Part shown: positions 43,738-51,632 of the stretch, in pieces
Layout: the number at the start of each line of letters is the position of its first letter
Numbering within the stretch: the stretch's first letter is position 1
Notes under the pieces: generated by a model
What the model was told of the DNA's origin: nothing
Databases searched by the model: none
Seen by the model: the letters and a program-made list of their open reading frames with translations, nothing else
Assembly: GCA_963702935.1 (NCBI GenBank)
Contig: OY969772.1
Span: 868,001-932,000 of the forward strand
Length of the DNA stretch: 64,000 nucleotides
From: DAOTWA01 sp963702935
GTDB taxonomy: Bacteria > Chloroflexota > Anaerolineae > Anaerolineales > Anaerolineaceae
Direction: 5' to 3'
Made by a program: the position numbers and the translations under genes

Positions 43738-43905
43738 ATGGATTCTATCACGTTACCAGCCAATGAGACTTGCACCGCAGGGGGACTGATCTGCGATATT
43801 CATAGTCTATATGCTTATCTGGAACGGGTCACGGATCCGCGTAAGAGATGCAACGCTCGAAATGGGCGCCGTTACCTTTTGCGAATCGCCCTGAAAACTT
43901 ATTCC
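43738..43905 (+). pseudogene. N-terminal remnant of an ISAs1-like (H-repeat) transposase, split by an insertion
   Basis: The frame has SLYAYLERVTDPRKRCNARNGRRYLLRIALKTYS, the start pattern (L...VPDPRxxRGRRY) of ISAs1-type transposases. An insertion sequence interrupts it after 43905. The other side resumes at 45120 in the same frame and stops at 45187, so only about 75 codons of the old gene remained before the insertion. Confidence 0.6.
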
Positions 43906-45119
43906 GTGTTCGTCCCAAAACTGGTAGGTCTTGAAAAAAGAGCAAGCCCAGGTTAAATTGGTAGTTACTTAGGCCAACAATTTACCGGAGCTTGCGATGT
44001 CAATTGTCACTTTACATTTACCAGAAGTCAAGGTTTGTGAAACAAGTCGTCCGAAACGATGCCCAGTGTGTGGGGGAGAAACATTTCAGCGATGGGGAGG
44101 GGCGATCAGGAAAGTACGCGATCCACAAATTAAGGAAGTGGTGGTATATCGCTATTGTTGTTGCACCTGTCGCCACACGTTTCGGCACTATCCGGAAGGG
44201 ATCAGTCAAGCCCAGCAAACGGTGCGGATGAAGGCACTGGCGGCAATTGGCTGGATATTGGGGATGAGTTATCGCGGGGCATCCGGCTTTTTTGGGGCAT
44301 TTCGGGTGGAAATAGGGCGGATGAGTATATGGCGGGATGTGCAAGAGCGGGCCAGGCAATTGGAGAAAGAGCGGCATTGGAAGAAGGTGAGGGTGGCGGG
44401 GGTAGACGGGGCGTATGTGAAGGGATGGGGAGAAACGCAAAAGGTATTGGTGGTGGTAGACATGGGGACGGGCGACCCGATCACGGTGGGGTATCTGGAT
44501 GAGAAGGACCCACAGGCAGTGAAGAAGTTTCTTGAACCACTGGTGCAGCGTCTGGGGATCAGCGTGATTGTGACCGACGATTTGGCCAGTTACAAGCAAG
44601 TGGCGGATGACTTACAGTTGGAACACCAGGTATGCCAGTTCCATCTGCGGCGCTGGGTAGGACGCACGTTGCATGAATTGAAGGAAAGCTTGCCCCCCGA
44701 TTGGCTGTGGATGGTAGATGAGGTAAAGCAGTTGCTTGCAGATTTGCCCATCGAGGGTGACAAGCGCCTGGTGGCTTTGGGACGCCAATTTCCACCGGCT
44801 CAAGCCAAACGAGCCGGGAGTGAATTTACGCCGCTTGAACAATTGCGTTATCTAATCGTCCGTCTGGGCGAAAATTGGGCTCGTTTTCGGGTATTCAATT
44901 GGCAGCCGGACGTGCCCTGGACGAATAACCCAACCGAACAAGTGATAGGTCGCATGAAAATGCGAGCCCGGACGGTTCGAGGGTATAAAAACTGGGATGG
45001 CATGACCAGTGGCCTGATGGCGGCCGGAGTGAAACTTGCATGATTTTCTCGCTCAGGCAAGGGAGAATGCTGCCTGCTCCCAATTCCTGAAATTCGCCAA
45101 CCAAGTTTGGGACAAACAC
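43906..45119 (+). mobile_element. Complete insertion sequence, 1214 bp, 8-bp target duplication
   Basis: Inverted ends GTGTTCGTCCCAAAACTGG and GTGTTTGTCCCAAACTTGG (right end reverse-complemented) bound the element. The identical 8-base CTTATTCC lies outside each end (43898-43905 and 45120-45127). One transposase gene fills it. An 8-base duplication and a zinc-ribbon DDE transposase fit the ISL3/ISH6-like groups. Insertion appears recent because the flanks match perfectly. Confidence 0.9.
43997..45043 (+). CDS. DDE transposase with N-terminal zinc ribbon (ISL3/ISH6-like)
   Basis: A 348-residue transposase. An N-terminal zinc ribbon CPVCGG...CCCTCRHTF (residues 22-62) is followed by an HTH-like stretch and the DDE core: VAGVDGAYVKG (first Asp), VIVTDDLASYKQVADDL (second Asp) and NNPTEQVIGRMKMRARTVRG (Glu). 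HQVCQFHLRRW resembles the C-x2-H signature of ISL3-type enzymes. The family name is tentative because the protein is shorter than typical ISL3 transposases. The gene is intact. Confidence 0.82.
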   Translation: MSIVTLHLPEVKVCETSRPKRCPVCGGETFQRWGGAIRKVRDPQIKEVVVYRYCCCTCRHTFRHYPEGISQAQQTVRMKALAAIGWILGMSYRGASGFFGAFRVEIGRMSIWRDVQERARQLEKERHWKKVRVAGVDGAYVKGWGETQKVLVVVDMGTGDPITVGYLDEKDPQAVKKFLEPLVQRLGISVIVTDDLASYKQVADDLQLEHQVCQFHLRRWVGRTLHELKESLPPDWLWMVDEVKQLLADLPIEGDKRLVALGRQFPPAQAKRAGSEFTPLEQLRYLIVRLGENWARFRVFNWQPDVPWTNNPTEQVIGRMKMRARTVRGYKNWDGMTSGLMAAGVKLA

Positions 45120-45239
45120 CTTATTCCGTCTGTCTTGCGCAAATCGGATTTCCGTCCTATGATAGGGATAGACAGCAAACTACCTGACCCGCCGCAGTTC
45201 GGGGGGACAAACAATTCATCTCTGGGAGGGGAATTTGCG

Positions 45240-46637
45240 ATGAAAGCCTTCACGCGCTGCTTCTGCCTGTTTATTGCCCTGGCGCTGAGCCTGTCTGCCT
45301 GCGGAATCCTGCCGCTGGGGGCCAAAACTCCCACACCCGTGCCTACCCTGAGACGCTTCCCGACCGCTACCCCTACGCCGACGCCCACGCCGCTGCCGCA
45401 GGAGACGCTGTTCGAGGAGGATTTCTCCGGCGAGGGCGGCTACCTGGGCACCTACCAGGCCGAAGACGGCACTTCGGCCTACGCCAACGGCGCTTACCAG
45501 ATCTCCATGGCGCCGGGCTATAACTATAATTACGTCTACGGCGCCACCTTCGGGCAGATCAACGGCAGCGACCCCCAGATGGCCCTGAGCGATCCGGCGC
45601 TCGCCAACGTCAGCCTGGACGTGGACGTGCTGCGCACCAGCGGCGCCTCCAACGCGGCCTTCGGCGCCATGTGCGGGGTGAAAGCCGCCAACGAGTTCTA
45701 CGCGTTCTTCATCAGCAGCGACGCGCGCACCTACGTCATCGGCCAGGACACCCCGACCACCGCCCTCACCTACCTGGGCGGGCAGGAATGGGGCAAGCCG
45801 TCCTCCGCCATCCACACCGGCGAGGGGGCCGTCAACCACATCCGCGTGGAGTGCGGCGAAACCTTCCTGTCGCTGAGCGTCAACGGGGAGAAGCTGGCCG
45901 AGGTGCCGGCGCCTCAGGCGCCGGCGGGCGGTGTGGGGCTGGCGGCCTACACGCGCGGTAGGGGACCGTTCGAGGTGGCCTTCGATAACCTGGCGGTGAA
46001 GAAGCTGGCAGAGATCCCCGATCAGGCCAGCCTGGAAGCCGTCCCGTCGATCCTCTACCAGGACAATTTCTCCGACCCCGCCAGCGGCTGGTTGCCGACT
46101 ACGAAAGAGGAGAACCTGGGCCTGCTGGCCAATTACGAGAACGGGGCGCTGGTAGTCACGCTGGACCCACGCACGAGTGGCTGGTCGCTGGCCGCGCCGA
46201 CCATGGGTCACCCGTCGCTGCGCGCCGAGGTGGACATGACCCTGGAGGAGGATCTGGGGAACGCTTACATGGGGCTGGGCTGCGATCGCCTGACCGCCAA
46301 GGACCATTTCAACTTCCTGGCCGACATCAATCCCCAGGGTTATTACGCCATCACCTACTCGAAGAACGAGAGCGGGCTGCGCTCGCTGGTGGACTGGACG
46401 CAGAGCGGCTACATCATCCTCGGCCTCGGCCAGCCCAACCACGTGCGCCTGGACTGCGCCCCCGATAAGCTAACCCTGTACATCAACCAGGAGAAGGTGC
46501 AGGAGGTCGATCTAACCGACGTGTCCGGCCTGCCCGCCGAATACCAGCAGGAGGCGGTGATCGTCACGGCGCACTTCACCTATCATTACGGCGAGGCCAA
46601 GGCCAGCTTCGACAATTTTACGCTGCGCAAGCCGTAG
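45240..46637 (+). CDS. Lipoprotein with two concanavalin/LamG-like domains
   Basis: A 465-residue lipoprotein. The lipobox is LSAC (Cys near 21), followed by a TPTPTPT linker. Two copies of the same domain follow: the first from LFEEDFSGEGGYLGTYQAEDG to FEVAFDNLAVKKL (about 55-255), the second from LYQDNFSDPASGWLPTTKEENLG to KASFDNFTLRKP (about 270-465). This fold binds sugars or acts as a structural module. GGGAGGGG lies upstream of ATG 45240; the frame reaches back into the insertion sequence only by chance. The surface ligand is unknown. Confidence 0.72.
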   Translation: MKAFTRCFCLFIALALSLSACGILPLGAKTPTPVPTLRRFPTATPTPTPTPLPQETLFEEDFSGEGGYLGTYQAEDGTSAYANGAYQISMAPGYNYNYVYGATFGQINGSDPQMALSDPALANVSLDVDVLRTSGASNAAFGAMCGVKAANEFYAFFISSDARTYVIGQDTPTTALTYLGGQEWGKPSSAIHTGEGAVNHIRVECGETFLSLSVNGEKLAEVPAPQAPAGGVGLAAYTRGRGPFEVAFDNLAVKKLAEIPDQASLEAVPSILYQDNFSDPASGWLPTTKEENLGLLANYENGALVVTLDPRTSGWSLAAPTMGHPSLRAEVDMTLEEDLGNAYMGLGCDRLTAKDHFNFLADINPQGYYAITYSKNESGLRSLVDWTQSGYIILGLGQPNHVRLDCAPDKLTLYINQEKVQEVDLTDVSGLPAEYQQEAVIVTAHFTYHYGEAKASFDNFTLRKP

Positions 46638-46658
46638 AAAGGTCGGTATAATCTACGC

Positions 46659-46958
46659 ATGGAGCAGAAAGCATTGCAAATGCGCACCAACGAGGAGTGG
46701 CTGGCGGGGCTGCGCTCTGACGGGCAGGCTCAGCAGGCCGCCCTGGCCGACCTGCGCGAGGTGATCCTGGCCGGGCTGCCCTACGCGCTCCCCGAGGCTC
46801 CCCTGGAAGAGGCGCTGGCCGAAGAAGTCACCCGCGAGACTCTGCGGCAGGTGGTGCAGCGCCTGGACGCCTTCGAGGGCCGCAGCCGCTTCACCACCTG
46901 GGTGTACAAGATCGCCGCGCACACGGCCCTCGCCGAGCTGCGCCGGCGCCGCGCATAG
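46659..46958 (+). CDS. Truncated sigma factor: region 2 only
   Basis: A 99-residue protein. It contains sigma-70 region 2 (LRQVVQRLDAFEGRSRFTTWVYKIAAHTALAELRRRR) and stops right there; region 4 is missing, although about 100 residues would normally follow. TATAAT (46647-46652) lies exactly six bases before the ATG, so the message would be leaderless. It may be a decayed gene or a region-2-only protein that competes for core polymerase. An anti-sigma-like gene follows. Confidence 0.65.
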   Translation: MEQKALQMRTNEEWLAGLRSDGQAQQAALADLREVILAGLPYALPEAPLEEALAEEVTRETLRQVVQRLDAFEGRSRFTTWVYKIAAHTALAELRRRRA

Positions 46959-47032
46959 CAGGAGCTGCGCCCGAGAGGCCGTAAGAATTTCCGCTCTCGC
47001 GCCGTCTAAGAGAATGAGTGAACATCCTACCC

Positions 47033-47320
47033 ATGAAGATCAGTAGTTTCATTAAACGTTTGTTGGGAAAGCCAGCCGAGAAGCCCTCCGCCTTGACCCC
47101 TGAAGCGGCGCCGAAGCTGGCGCAGGCGCTGGAGCATACCTCGGAGGAAGAATATTCCTGTGAGGACGTGTATCGCTTGATGGACCAGTACGCCGAGATT
47201 GTCACTCGTGGCGAAGACCCGGCCGTGCTCATGCCGCTGGTGGGGCAGCACCTGGAATTGTGCTCGGATTGCCGGGAGGAGCTGGACGCGCTGCTGAGGA
47301 TGATTCGCGGGACGGAATGA
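47033..47320 (+). CDS. Small anti-sigma-like protein with Cys cluster
   Basis: A 95-residue protein whose C-terminal part CEDVYRLMDQYAEIVTRGEDPAVLMPLVGQHLELCSDCREELDALLRMI resembles the zinc-finger anti-sigma (zf-HC2) pattern H...CxxC. It has no membrane helix. It follows the region-2-only sigma fragment by 74 bases, suggesting that the two were once a functional pair. GTG 47018 is an alternative start. Confidence 0.6.
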   Translation: MKISSFIKRLLGKPAEKPSALTPEAAPKLAQALEHTSEEEYSCEDVYRLMDQYAEIVTRGEDPAVLMPLVGQHLELCSDCREELDALLRMIRGTE

Positions 47321-47322
47321 TC

Positions 47323-47907
47323 TTACGCCCCTGAAAAGCGCACGCGCTCGGAGAGCATCAGATCCCAGAAGGAACGATAGCGGTTGGCCCCCGGCAGCCA
47401 GTCGGCGAAGAACCAGGCTTCCCATTCCCCCTGCGCGTCTTGCACTTCCGGGTTCAGCAGGTAAACGGCCGCATCGCCCGCCTCCGAGATTTCCAGGGCG
47501 GTCTCCAGGTAAGCCGGGCGGAAGCGGTTGCTTTCCTGGCCTTCCCCATACACTAAATATTCCTCGTCAGAGAGAGGGGGCAATTTGCGAAAGCGGCGCA
47601 GGGAGGCGTCGATCCAGCGCCGGTTGCGCTCGCGGAACCAGGCGATCTCCTGCACAGGCCATAGCTTATGGATGAAATAGCCGGACTGCCGCCAACCGTT
47701 GGTCGCCAACAGGAACGAGCGGTAAGAAGGGGGCAGGCGCTGCCCCAGGCGCGCTTCGGCGGCTTCTACCTCCGCTGGCGTAACGCCGGGGAAGCCCAGC
47801 CACTGCGCGTCGAGCACTTCCTGGGGCGCTCTGGAATGGATGTCCGCGTCGGCGAGCAGCTTGGAGCTGTAGATCTTTAAGAAAGGCAGCCAATCGATCT
47901 CGGGCAT
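47323..47907 (-). CDS. SMI1/KNR4 (SUKH)-family protein
   Basis: A 194-residue protein. GVTPAEVEAAEARLGQRLPPSYRSFLLATNGWRQSG is the SUKH N-terminal signature, and the acidic PxSDEEYLVYG and later EGEWEAWFFADWLPGANRYRSFWDLM fit the rest of the fold. SUKH proteins are often immunity proteins against polymorphic toxins, but no toxin gene is adjacent here, and some have house-keeping roles. CAGGTG lies upstream of the start. It converges on the anti-sigma-like gene with only two bases between the stops. Confidence 0.78.
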   Translation of the reverse strand: MPEIDWLPFLKIYSSKLLADADIHSRAPQEVLDAQWLGFPGVTPAEVEAAEARLGQRLPPSYRSFLLATNGWRQSGYFIHKLWPVQEIAWFRERNRRWIDASLRRFRKLPPLSDEEYLVYGEGQESNRFRPAYLETALEISEAGDAAVYLLNPEVQDAQGEWEAWFFADWLPGANRYRSFWDLMLSERVRFSGA

Positions 47908-48041
47908 AAGGCACCTGTAGGGGAGGGATTGGGCGACGAGGCGATCAGGCGTAGGGCGGCTTTCTAAGCCGCCGCGGTTTAAGCATCGCCAGCCTGGAGT
48001 TTACTACTTTGGCGGACGGGTTGCAAGCGAAGGGGGTGCGC

Positions 48042-48112
48042 AAAGCCTTGCGAAGGTTTAGAATGCCGGCCAGCGTGCCTACGGGGAGAACGCCGCTCTT
48101 TCAACCAACCTA
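48042..48112 (+). repeat. AGCCTTGYGAAG foldback repeat, copy 1 (split by IS630)
   Basis: It starts with AAAGCCTTGCGAAGGTTTAG and shares the block AGAACGCCGCTCTTTCA with copy 2 (49973-50052). The insertion sequence 48113-49302 interrupts it at a TA. Its right end continues at 49303-49312 (TAGCAAGGCT). Confidence 0.75.
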
Positions 48113-48158
48113 GTGCATGCTCCGACAAGATAAGTGGAGATATGGTATAACAGGTGGC

Positions 48159-48677
48159 ATGAAACCACCGATTTTCGTACGGACTTTAACAGATGAAGAG
48201 CGAGAGCAACTCGAAGTCGGCCTGCATTCATCCGATGCGTTTGTCTTGCGCCGTTGCCAGATCCTGTTGGCCAGTGCCCGCGGCCAACATGCCACGACCA
48301 TCGAACAAAATGTAGGCTGTGATGATGAGACCGTCCGCAAAGTGATCAAAGCCTTCAACGCCACCGGCTTGGCGGTCTTGACCGCCGGGTCACGGCGGCC
48401 CCACCATACCTCGGCCGCCTTTTCCAACGAGCAAACCGACCGGCTCAAAGACTTGCTCCACAAGAGCCCGCGCCAGTATGGCAAAGCCACCAGTGTCTGG
48501 ACGCTGGAGCTGGTAGCCGAGGTCAGTTTTGCCGAAGGCTTGACGGCTGAACGGGTCAGTGATGAAACCGTCCGCGCCACTCTGGAGCGCCTGGGGATCC
48601 GTTGGAAACGAGCCAAGGACTGGATCACCAGCCCTGACCCCGAATACGCCCGAAAAAAAAGCTCCGTGACCGGCTGA
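48159..48677 (+). CDS. IS630 transposase, N-terminal frame
   Basis: The HTH half of the transposase (from MKPPIFVRTLTDEEREQLEVGL; core VLRRCQILLASARGQHATTIEQNVGCDDETVRKVIKAFN). In this frame the protein ends KKSSVTG; a -1 shift on the A8 run at 48653-48660 instead gives KKKLRDRLIALTARHPDWVIGFQDEVWW, joining the catalytic frame. This is the usual programmed frameshift of the family. Confidence 0.87.
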   Translation: MKPPIFVRTLTDEEREQLEVGLHSSDAFVLRRCQILLASARGQHATTIEQNVGCDDETVRKVIKAFNATGLAVLTAGSRRPHHTSAAFSNEQTDRLKDLLHKSPRQYGKATSVWTLELVAEVSFAEGLTAERVSDETVRATLERLGIRWKRAKDWITSPDPEYARKKSSVTG

Positions 48678-48706
48678 TTGCTCTGACGGCACGCCATCCG
48701 GATTGG

Positions 48707-49294
48707 GTGATCGGGTTTCAAGACGAAGTCTGGTGGAGCCGCTTCACCCAGCCGCACTTGCACACCTGGTCGGTGGACGACAAACCCTGGCGCCTGGTGG
48801 AACAAACGCCCCTGTCCAAGGAAGACACGCCCAAAGCCTTGGCGTGTTACGGGCTCTTGCTGCACCACTGCCCGCAGGCAGCCGGGAAGTGGCGGGAGGA
48901 AACCTGGTTGCGGTTTGTGGATGGCCGTCCGGTGAGTGGGATCACGCTTCAATACCTGGCCTGGTGTTGCGATAAGTTGCAAGCGATGGGCAAGCGCGTG
49001 TTGATCCTGGTGTGGGATAATGCCTCCTGGCATATTAGCCGAGCCGTGCAAGATTGGATCCGGGCCCATAACCAGGAAATTAAACAGCAGGGACACGGGG
49101 TTCGGATTTATGTCTGCCCCTTGCCGATTAAAAGTCCTTGGTTGAATCCGATTGAACCCAAGTGGGTGCATGGCAAGCGGCGGGTGGTGGAACCCGAGGC
49201 TACGCTTCCCCCCTCGGTCTTGGAAGAACGCGTTTGTGCGGCTTTGGGTTGCTCGCAGGAACCTCATCTGACCCTTTCCGATAATGTTTCCTGA
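48707..49294 (+). CDS. IS630 transposase, C-terminal catalytic frame
   Basis: Contains the DDE catalytic core: GFQDEVWWSRF (first Asp), LVWDNASWHISRAVQDWI (second Asp), and SPWLNPIEPKWVHGKRRVV (Glu). It is translated by -1 frameshifting from the upstream frame rather than from its own start at 48707. The two halves together look complete, so the element may be active. Confidence 0.87.
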   Translation: MIGFQDEVWWSRFTQPHLHTWSVDDKPWRLVEQTPLSKEDTPKALACYGLLLHHCPQAAGKWREETWLRFVDGRPVSGITLQYLAWCCDKLQAMGKRVLILVWDNASWHISRAVQDWIRAHNQEIKQQGHGVRIYVCPLPIKSPWLNPIEPKWVHGKRRVVEPEATLPPSVLEERVCAALGCSQEPHLTLSDNVS

Positions 49295-49417
49295 TTATGC
49301 ACTAGCAAGGCTGTTGCCGACTCCTGATCCTCCCGCACCCAGGTGCTCGACAGGCGTCTACGTTAAGGGGTATGCTATTCCCATAGACGCTTTCCAACCC
49401 AAGGAGTAGAGAAACCT

Positions 49418-49984
49418 TTGAAAACAATCCTCCACACACTCAAATTCTGGCTGCCCCTGGCAGCCGTCGTGACCATCCTGTCGGCGCTGGTATATCTTAC
49501 CGCGCAGCAGAGCCTGCGCATGAACGCCAACGATCCGCAAATCCAGATGGCGGAGGACACCGCCCGCGCCCTGGCGAGTGGGCAGCCGGCGGCCTCCCTG
49601 GTGCCGCCTACCCGGGTGGACATCGCTCAAAGCCTGGCTCCTTACCTGATGGTGTTCGACGCGAACGGCAACCTGCAGGCGTCCAACGCGGTGCTGCACG
49701 GCCAGACGCCCAGCCTGCCGGCGGGCGTATTCCAGAACGTGCGCCAACACGGCGAAGACCGCATCACCTGGCAGCCGGAGCCGGGGGTGCGCAGCGCGAC
49801 GGTGATCGCGCCGATTGGCGACGGGTCGGCCGGATTCGTGCTGGCCGGGCGCTCCCTGCGCGAGGTGGAAAAGCGCATCGACCAGTTCACCGGGCTGGTC
49901 GCGGCCGCCTGGCTGGCGGCGTTGGGTGTGAGCCTGACGCTGGCGCTGCTGTTCGAGCTGCTGCCGGCCACCAAAGCCTTGTGA
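49418..49984 (+). CDS. Two-helix membrane protein, possible sensor fragment
   Basis: A 188-residue protein starting at TTG (AAGGAG 11 bases upstream). N-terminal helix WLPLAAVVTILSALVYLTA, an outer domain of about 120 residues (MVFDANGNLQASNAVLHGQTPSLPAGVFQNVRQHGEDRITWQPEPGVRSATVIAPIGDGSAGFVLAGRSLREVEKRI), and a second helix AAWLAALGVSLTLALLFEL. The outer part resembles cache-like sensor domains. The last residues and the stop come from the foldback repeat at 49973, so the C-terminus may have been trimmed. Confidence 0.6.
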   Translation: MKTILHTLKFWLPLAAVVTILSALVYLTAQQSLRMNANDPQIQMAEDTARALASGQPAASLVPPTRVDIAQSLAPYLMVFDANGNLQASNAVLHGQTPSLPAGVFQNVRQHGEDRITWQPEPGVRSATVIAPIGDGSAGFVLAGRSLREVEKRIDQFTGLVAAAWLAALGVSLTLALLFELLPATKAL

Positions 49985-50052
49985 AGGTTTAGCCTGTAGG
50001 CCGGTGCGTCTATGGATAGAACGCCGCTCTTTCAGCCAATCTTCACAAGGCT
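49973..50052. repeat. AGCCTTGTGAAG foldback repeat, copy 2
   Basis: Eighty bases bounded by a perfect 12-base inverted pair, AGCCTTGTGAAG (49975-49986) and CTTCACAAGGCT (50041-50052). The interior shares AGAACGCCGCTCTTTCA with copy 1. It supplies the stop of the gene on its left and the last codons of the gene on its right. Confidence 0.8.
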
Positions 50053-50295
50053 GTTTCCCTGTTCCCGGCTCTCCACCTTCCATTGATCGGCGCACTTGGC
50101 GCAGCGATCTTCCAGGCGCAGGCCCCAGGCCACCATGCGCGTGCCCAGGCGCGACAGCCAGCGGTCGTACCACCTCACCCGTGGCGCTTGGAAAGCGTCT
50201 GTGTGGAGCAGCCGGTAATCCTGCTCTGCCCGGCTCACGTCTTCGCGATACTTGCGCAGCAACCACTGATAATTCGCGTGCCAGTTAGGGTCCAT
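50032..50295 (-). CDS. Small soluble protein of unknown function
   Basis: An 87-residue protein rich in Trp, Arg and Asp (MDPNWHANYQWLLRKYREDVSRAEQDYRLLHTD, then VRWYDRWLSRLGTRMVAWGLRLEDRCAKCADQW) with a CxxC near the C-terminus. GGGAG lies eight bases upstream of the ATG. The final residues are encoded by the foldback repeat, so the original end is uncertain. No family is recognised. Confidence 0.6.
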   Translation of the reverse strand: MDPNWHANYQWLLRKYREDVSRAEQDYRLLHTDAFQAPRVRWYDRWLSRLGTRMVAWGLRLEDRCAKCADQWKVESREQGNSLVKIG

Positions 50296-50362
50296 AAGTC
50301 ACTCCCGTCATGCTACCCGCCGGCCAGGAGTGCGCCGGGGGAGCGGTTCGTCTCTCAAGGCT

Positions 50363-51460
50363 TCAACAACAGTAGGCGTAGATCTCTTGCAAGGTTTCGC
50401 GGATGTGCTCGCGGTTGAGCGCGTAGCACTTGCCGCCCTCGCAGCGCCGCTCGGTGAGGTAGCCCGTGGCGCTGAGCTGCATCAGGTGGCGGGAAGCCGC
50501 CGACTGGCTCAGCTCTAGCGCCTGGATGAGGTCTTGCGCGCGCGCCTCGCCGTGCCCGGCGATGTAGCGCAGGATGCGCAGGCGGCTGTCGTCTGCCAGG
50601 GCGTCCAGGCGCACGATGATCTCCGCCCGGCTCAGCTCCGAATCGCCCAGCTCGACGCCCCGGGGCAGGCGCGCCCGGTACAGCATCCACAGCGTATCGG
50701 CGGCGGAGAAGCGCCCCAGGTAGGGGCCGACGTGCGCGCTGGGCACGAAGATCACCTGCCGGGCAGCCTCGAAGGACTGCGCCCATTTGTCCTCGGGCAG
50801 GTCCTGCCCGGTGATCAGCCTGGCGGCTTCCAGGCGGCTCATCTTGCTGAAATCCCGGCCCTCGAAGGCGCGCACGGCCTGCTGCAACAGAGGCAAGTTG
50901 CGCTCCCATTCGGCGGCCAGGTACTTCTGCCACATGCTGCGCAGGTGGGTGAGGATCACCGCTTTCATGGCGGGCGGATCGTTGACGTAGCCGTACGCCA
51001 GCGTCTCGATCTGCGCGTCCACGTGGTTCTCGCCGAAGCGCCGCCGCAAAAAGGCCAGGTAGCCGTCCAGCGAAGCCAGGGCCTCGTCCAGCTCGGCCCG
51101 CTGTGAGCCGGCGGGCGGCAGCGGCTCGCAGAAAGAATGGGTCAGGTAGGTCTCCAGCATCTGGTCGCGCAGCGCCAGCGGGCTGGCCGTTTCCAGGTAA
51201 TCCAGGTAGGCGGGGAAGCTGGACCAGCTTTGCTGAGGGGCCACGGCGTAGTAGAAGCCCACCACCACCAGGTCGTTCAAGCGGCGCTCCTCGGGCGTCA
51301 TCTCCAGCGCGGTGTGGATCACCCAGTCGCCGACCCCGGCGGAGTGCCCGGTCTTGGCGAGCAGCAGCAGGCTGTGGATGGCGTTGAGGGCCGGTTCCAG
51401 GCGGAAGCTGACCGGCGGATTGGCTTGCAGGGTGAAGACTTCGTCGAGTGGGGCGGGCAT
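50363..51460 (-). CDS. ArsR-type winged-helix regulator with large N-terminal domain
   Basis: A 365-residue protein. The C-terminal winged helix is LDALADDSRLRILRYIAGHGEARAQDLIQALELSQSAASRHLMQLSATGYLTERR (about 275-335). The 250-residue helical N-terminal domain is of the DUF5937-like kind seen in larger ArsR proteins. ATG 51460 with GGAGG upstream was preferred over a TTG at 51481. A palindrome lies about 50 bases upstream. The gene it controls, other than itself, is not obvious. Confidence 0.8.
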   Translation of the reverse strand: MPAPLDEVFTLQANPPVSFRLEPALNAIHSLLLLAKTGHSAGVGDWVIHTALEMTPEERRLNDLVVVGFYYAVAPQQSWSSFPAYLDYLETASPLALRDQMLETYLTHSFCEPLPPAGSQRAELDEALASLDGYLAFLRRRFGENHVDAQIETLAYGYVNDPPAMKAVILTHLRSMWQKYLAAEWERNLPLLQQAVRAFEGRDFSKMSRLEAARLITGQDLPEDKWAQSFEAARQVIFVPSAHVGPYLGRFSAADTLWMLYRARLPRGVELGDSELSRAEIIVRLDALADDSRLRILRYIAGHGEARAQDLIQALELSQSAASRHLMQLSATGYLTERRCEGGKCYALNREHIRETLQEIYAYCC

Positions 51461-51501
51461 ACGGGCGGTCCTCCAAATCAATATAACCGTTTATTCTAAT
51501 T

Positions 51502-51517
51502 ACCCACTAAAGTGGGT
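51502..51517 (-). promoter_or_regulatory. Candidate ArsR operator
   Basis: ACCCACT-AA-AGTGGGT, seven-base inverted arms, lies 42-57 bases before the ATG at 51460. Confidence 0.6.
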
Positions 51518-51632
51518 TATGTGAATAGTATAGGAGGATCGCTGGGGTTTGTCAAGGATGATTTTGGGAGGAGTGGAAAAGCCGGGAGTGGAGAGACGAG
51601 AATAGCGGAAATCAGCAATCAGAAATCAAAAA

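Larger units (their letters stand above)
48113..49302 (+). mobile_element. IS630-family insertion sequence, 1190 bp, TA duplication
   Basis: Ends GTGCATGCTCCG and GTGCATAATCAG (right end reverse-complemented) are inverted. TA occurs on both sides (48111-48112 and 49303-49304), the classic IS630 target. Two overlapping frames encode the transposase and are joined at an A8 run (48653-48660). Confidence 0.9.
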
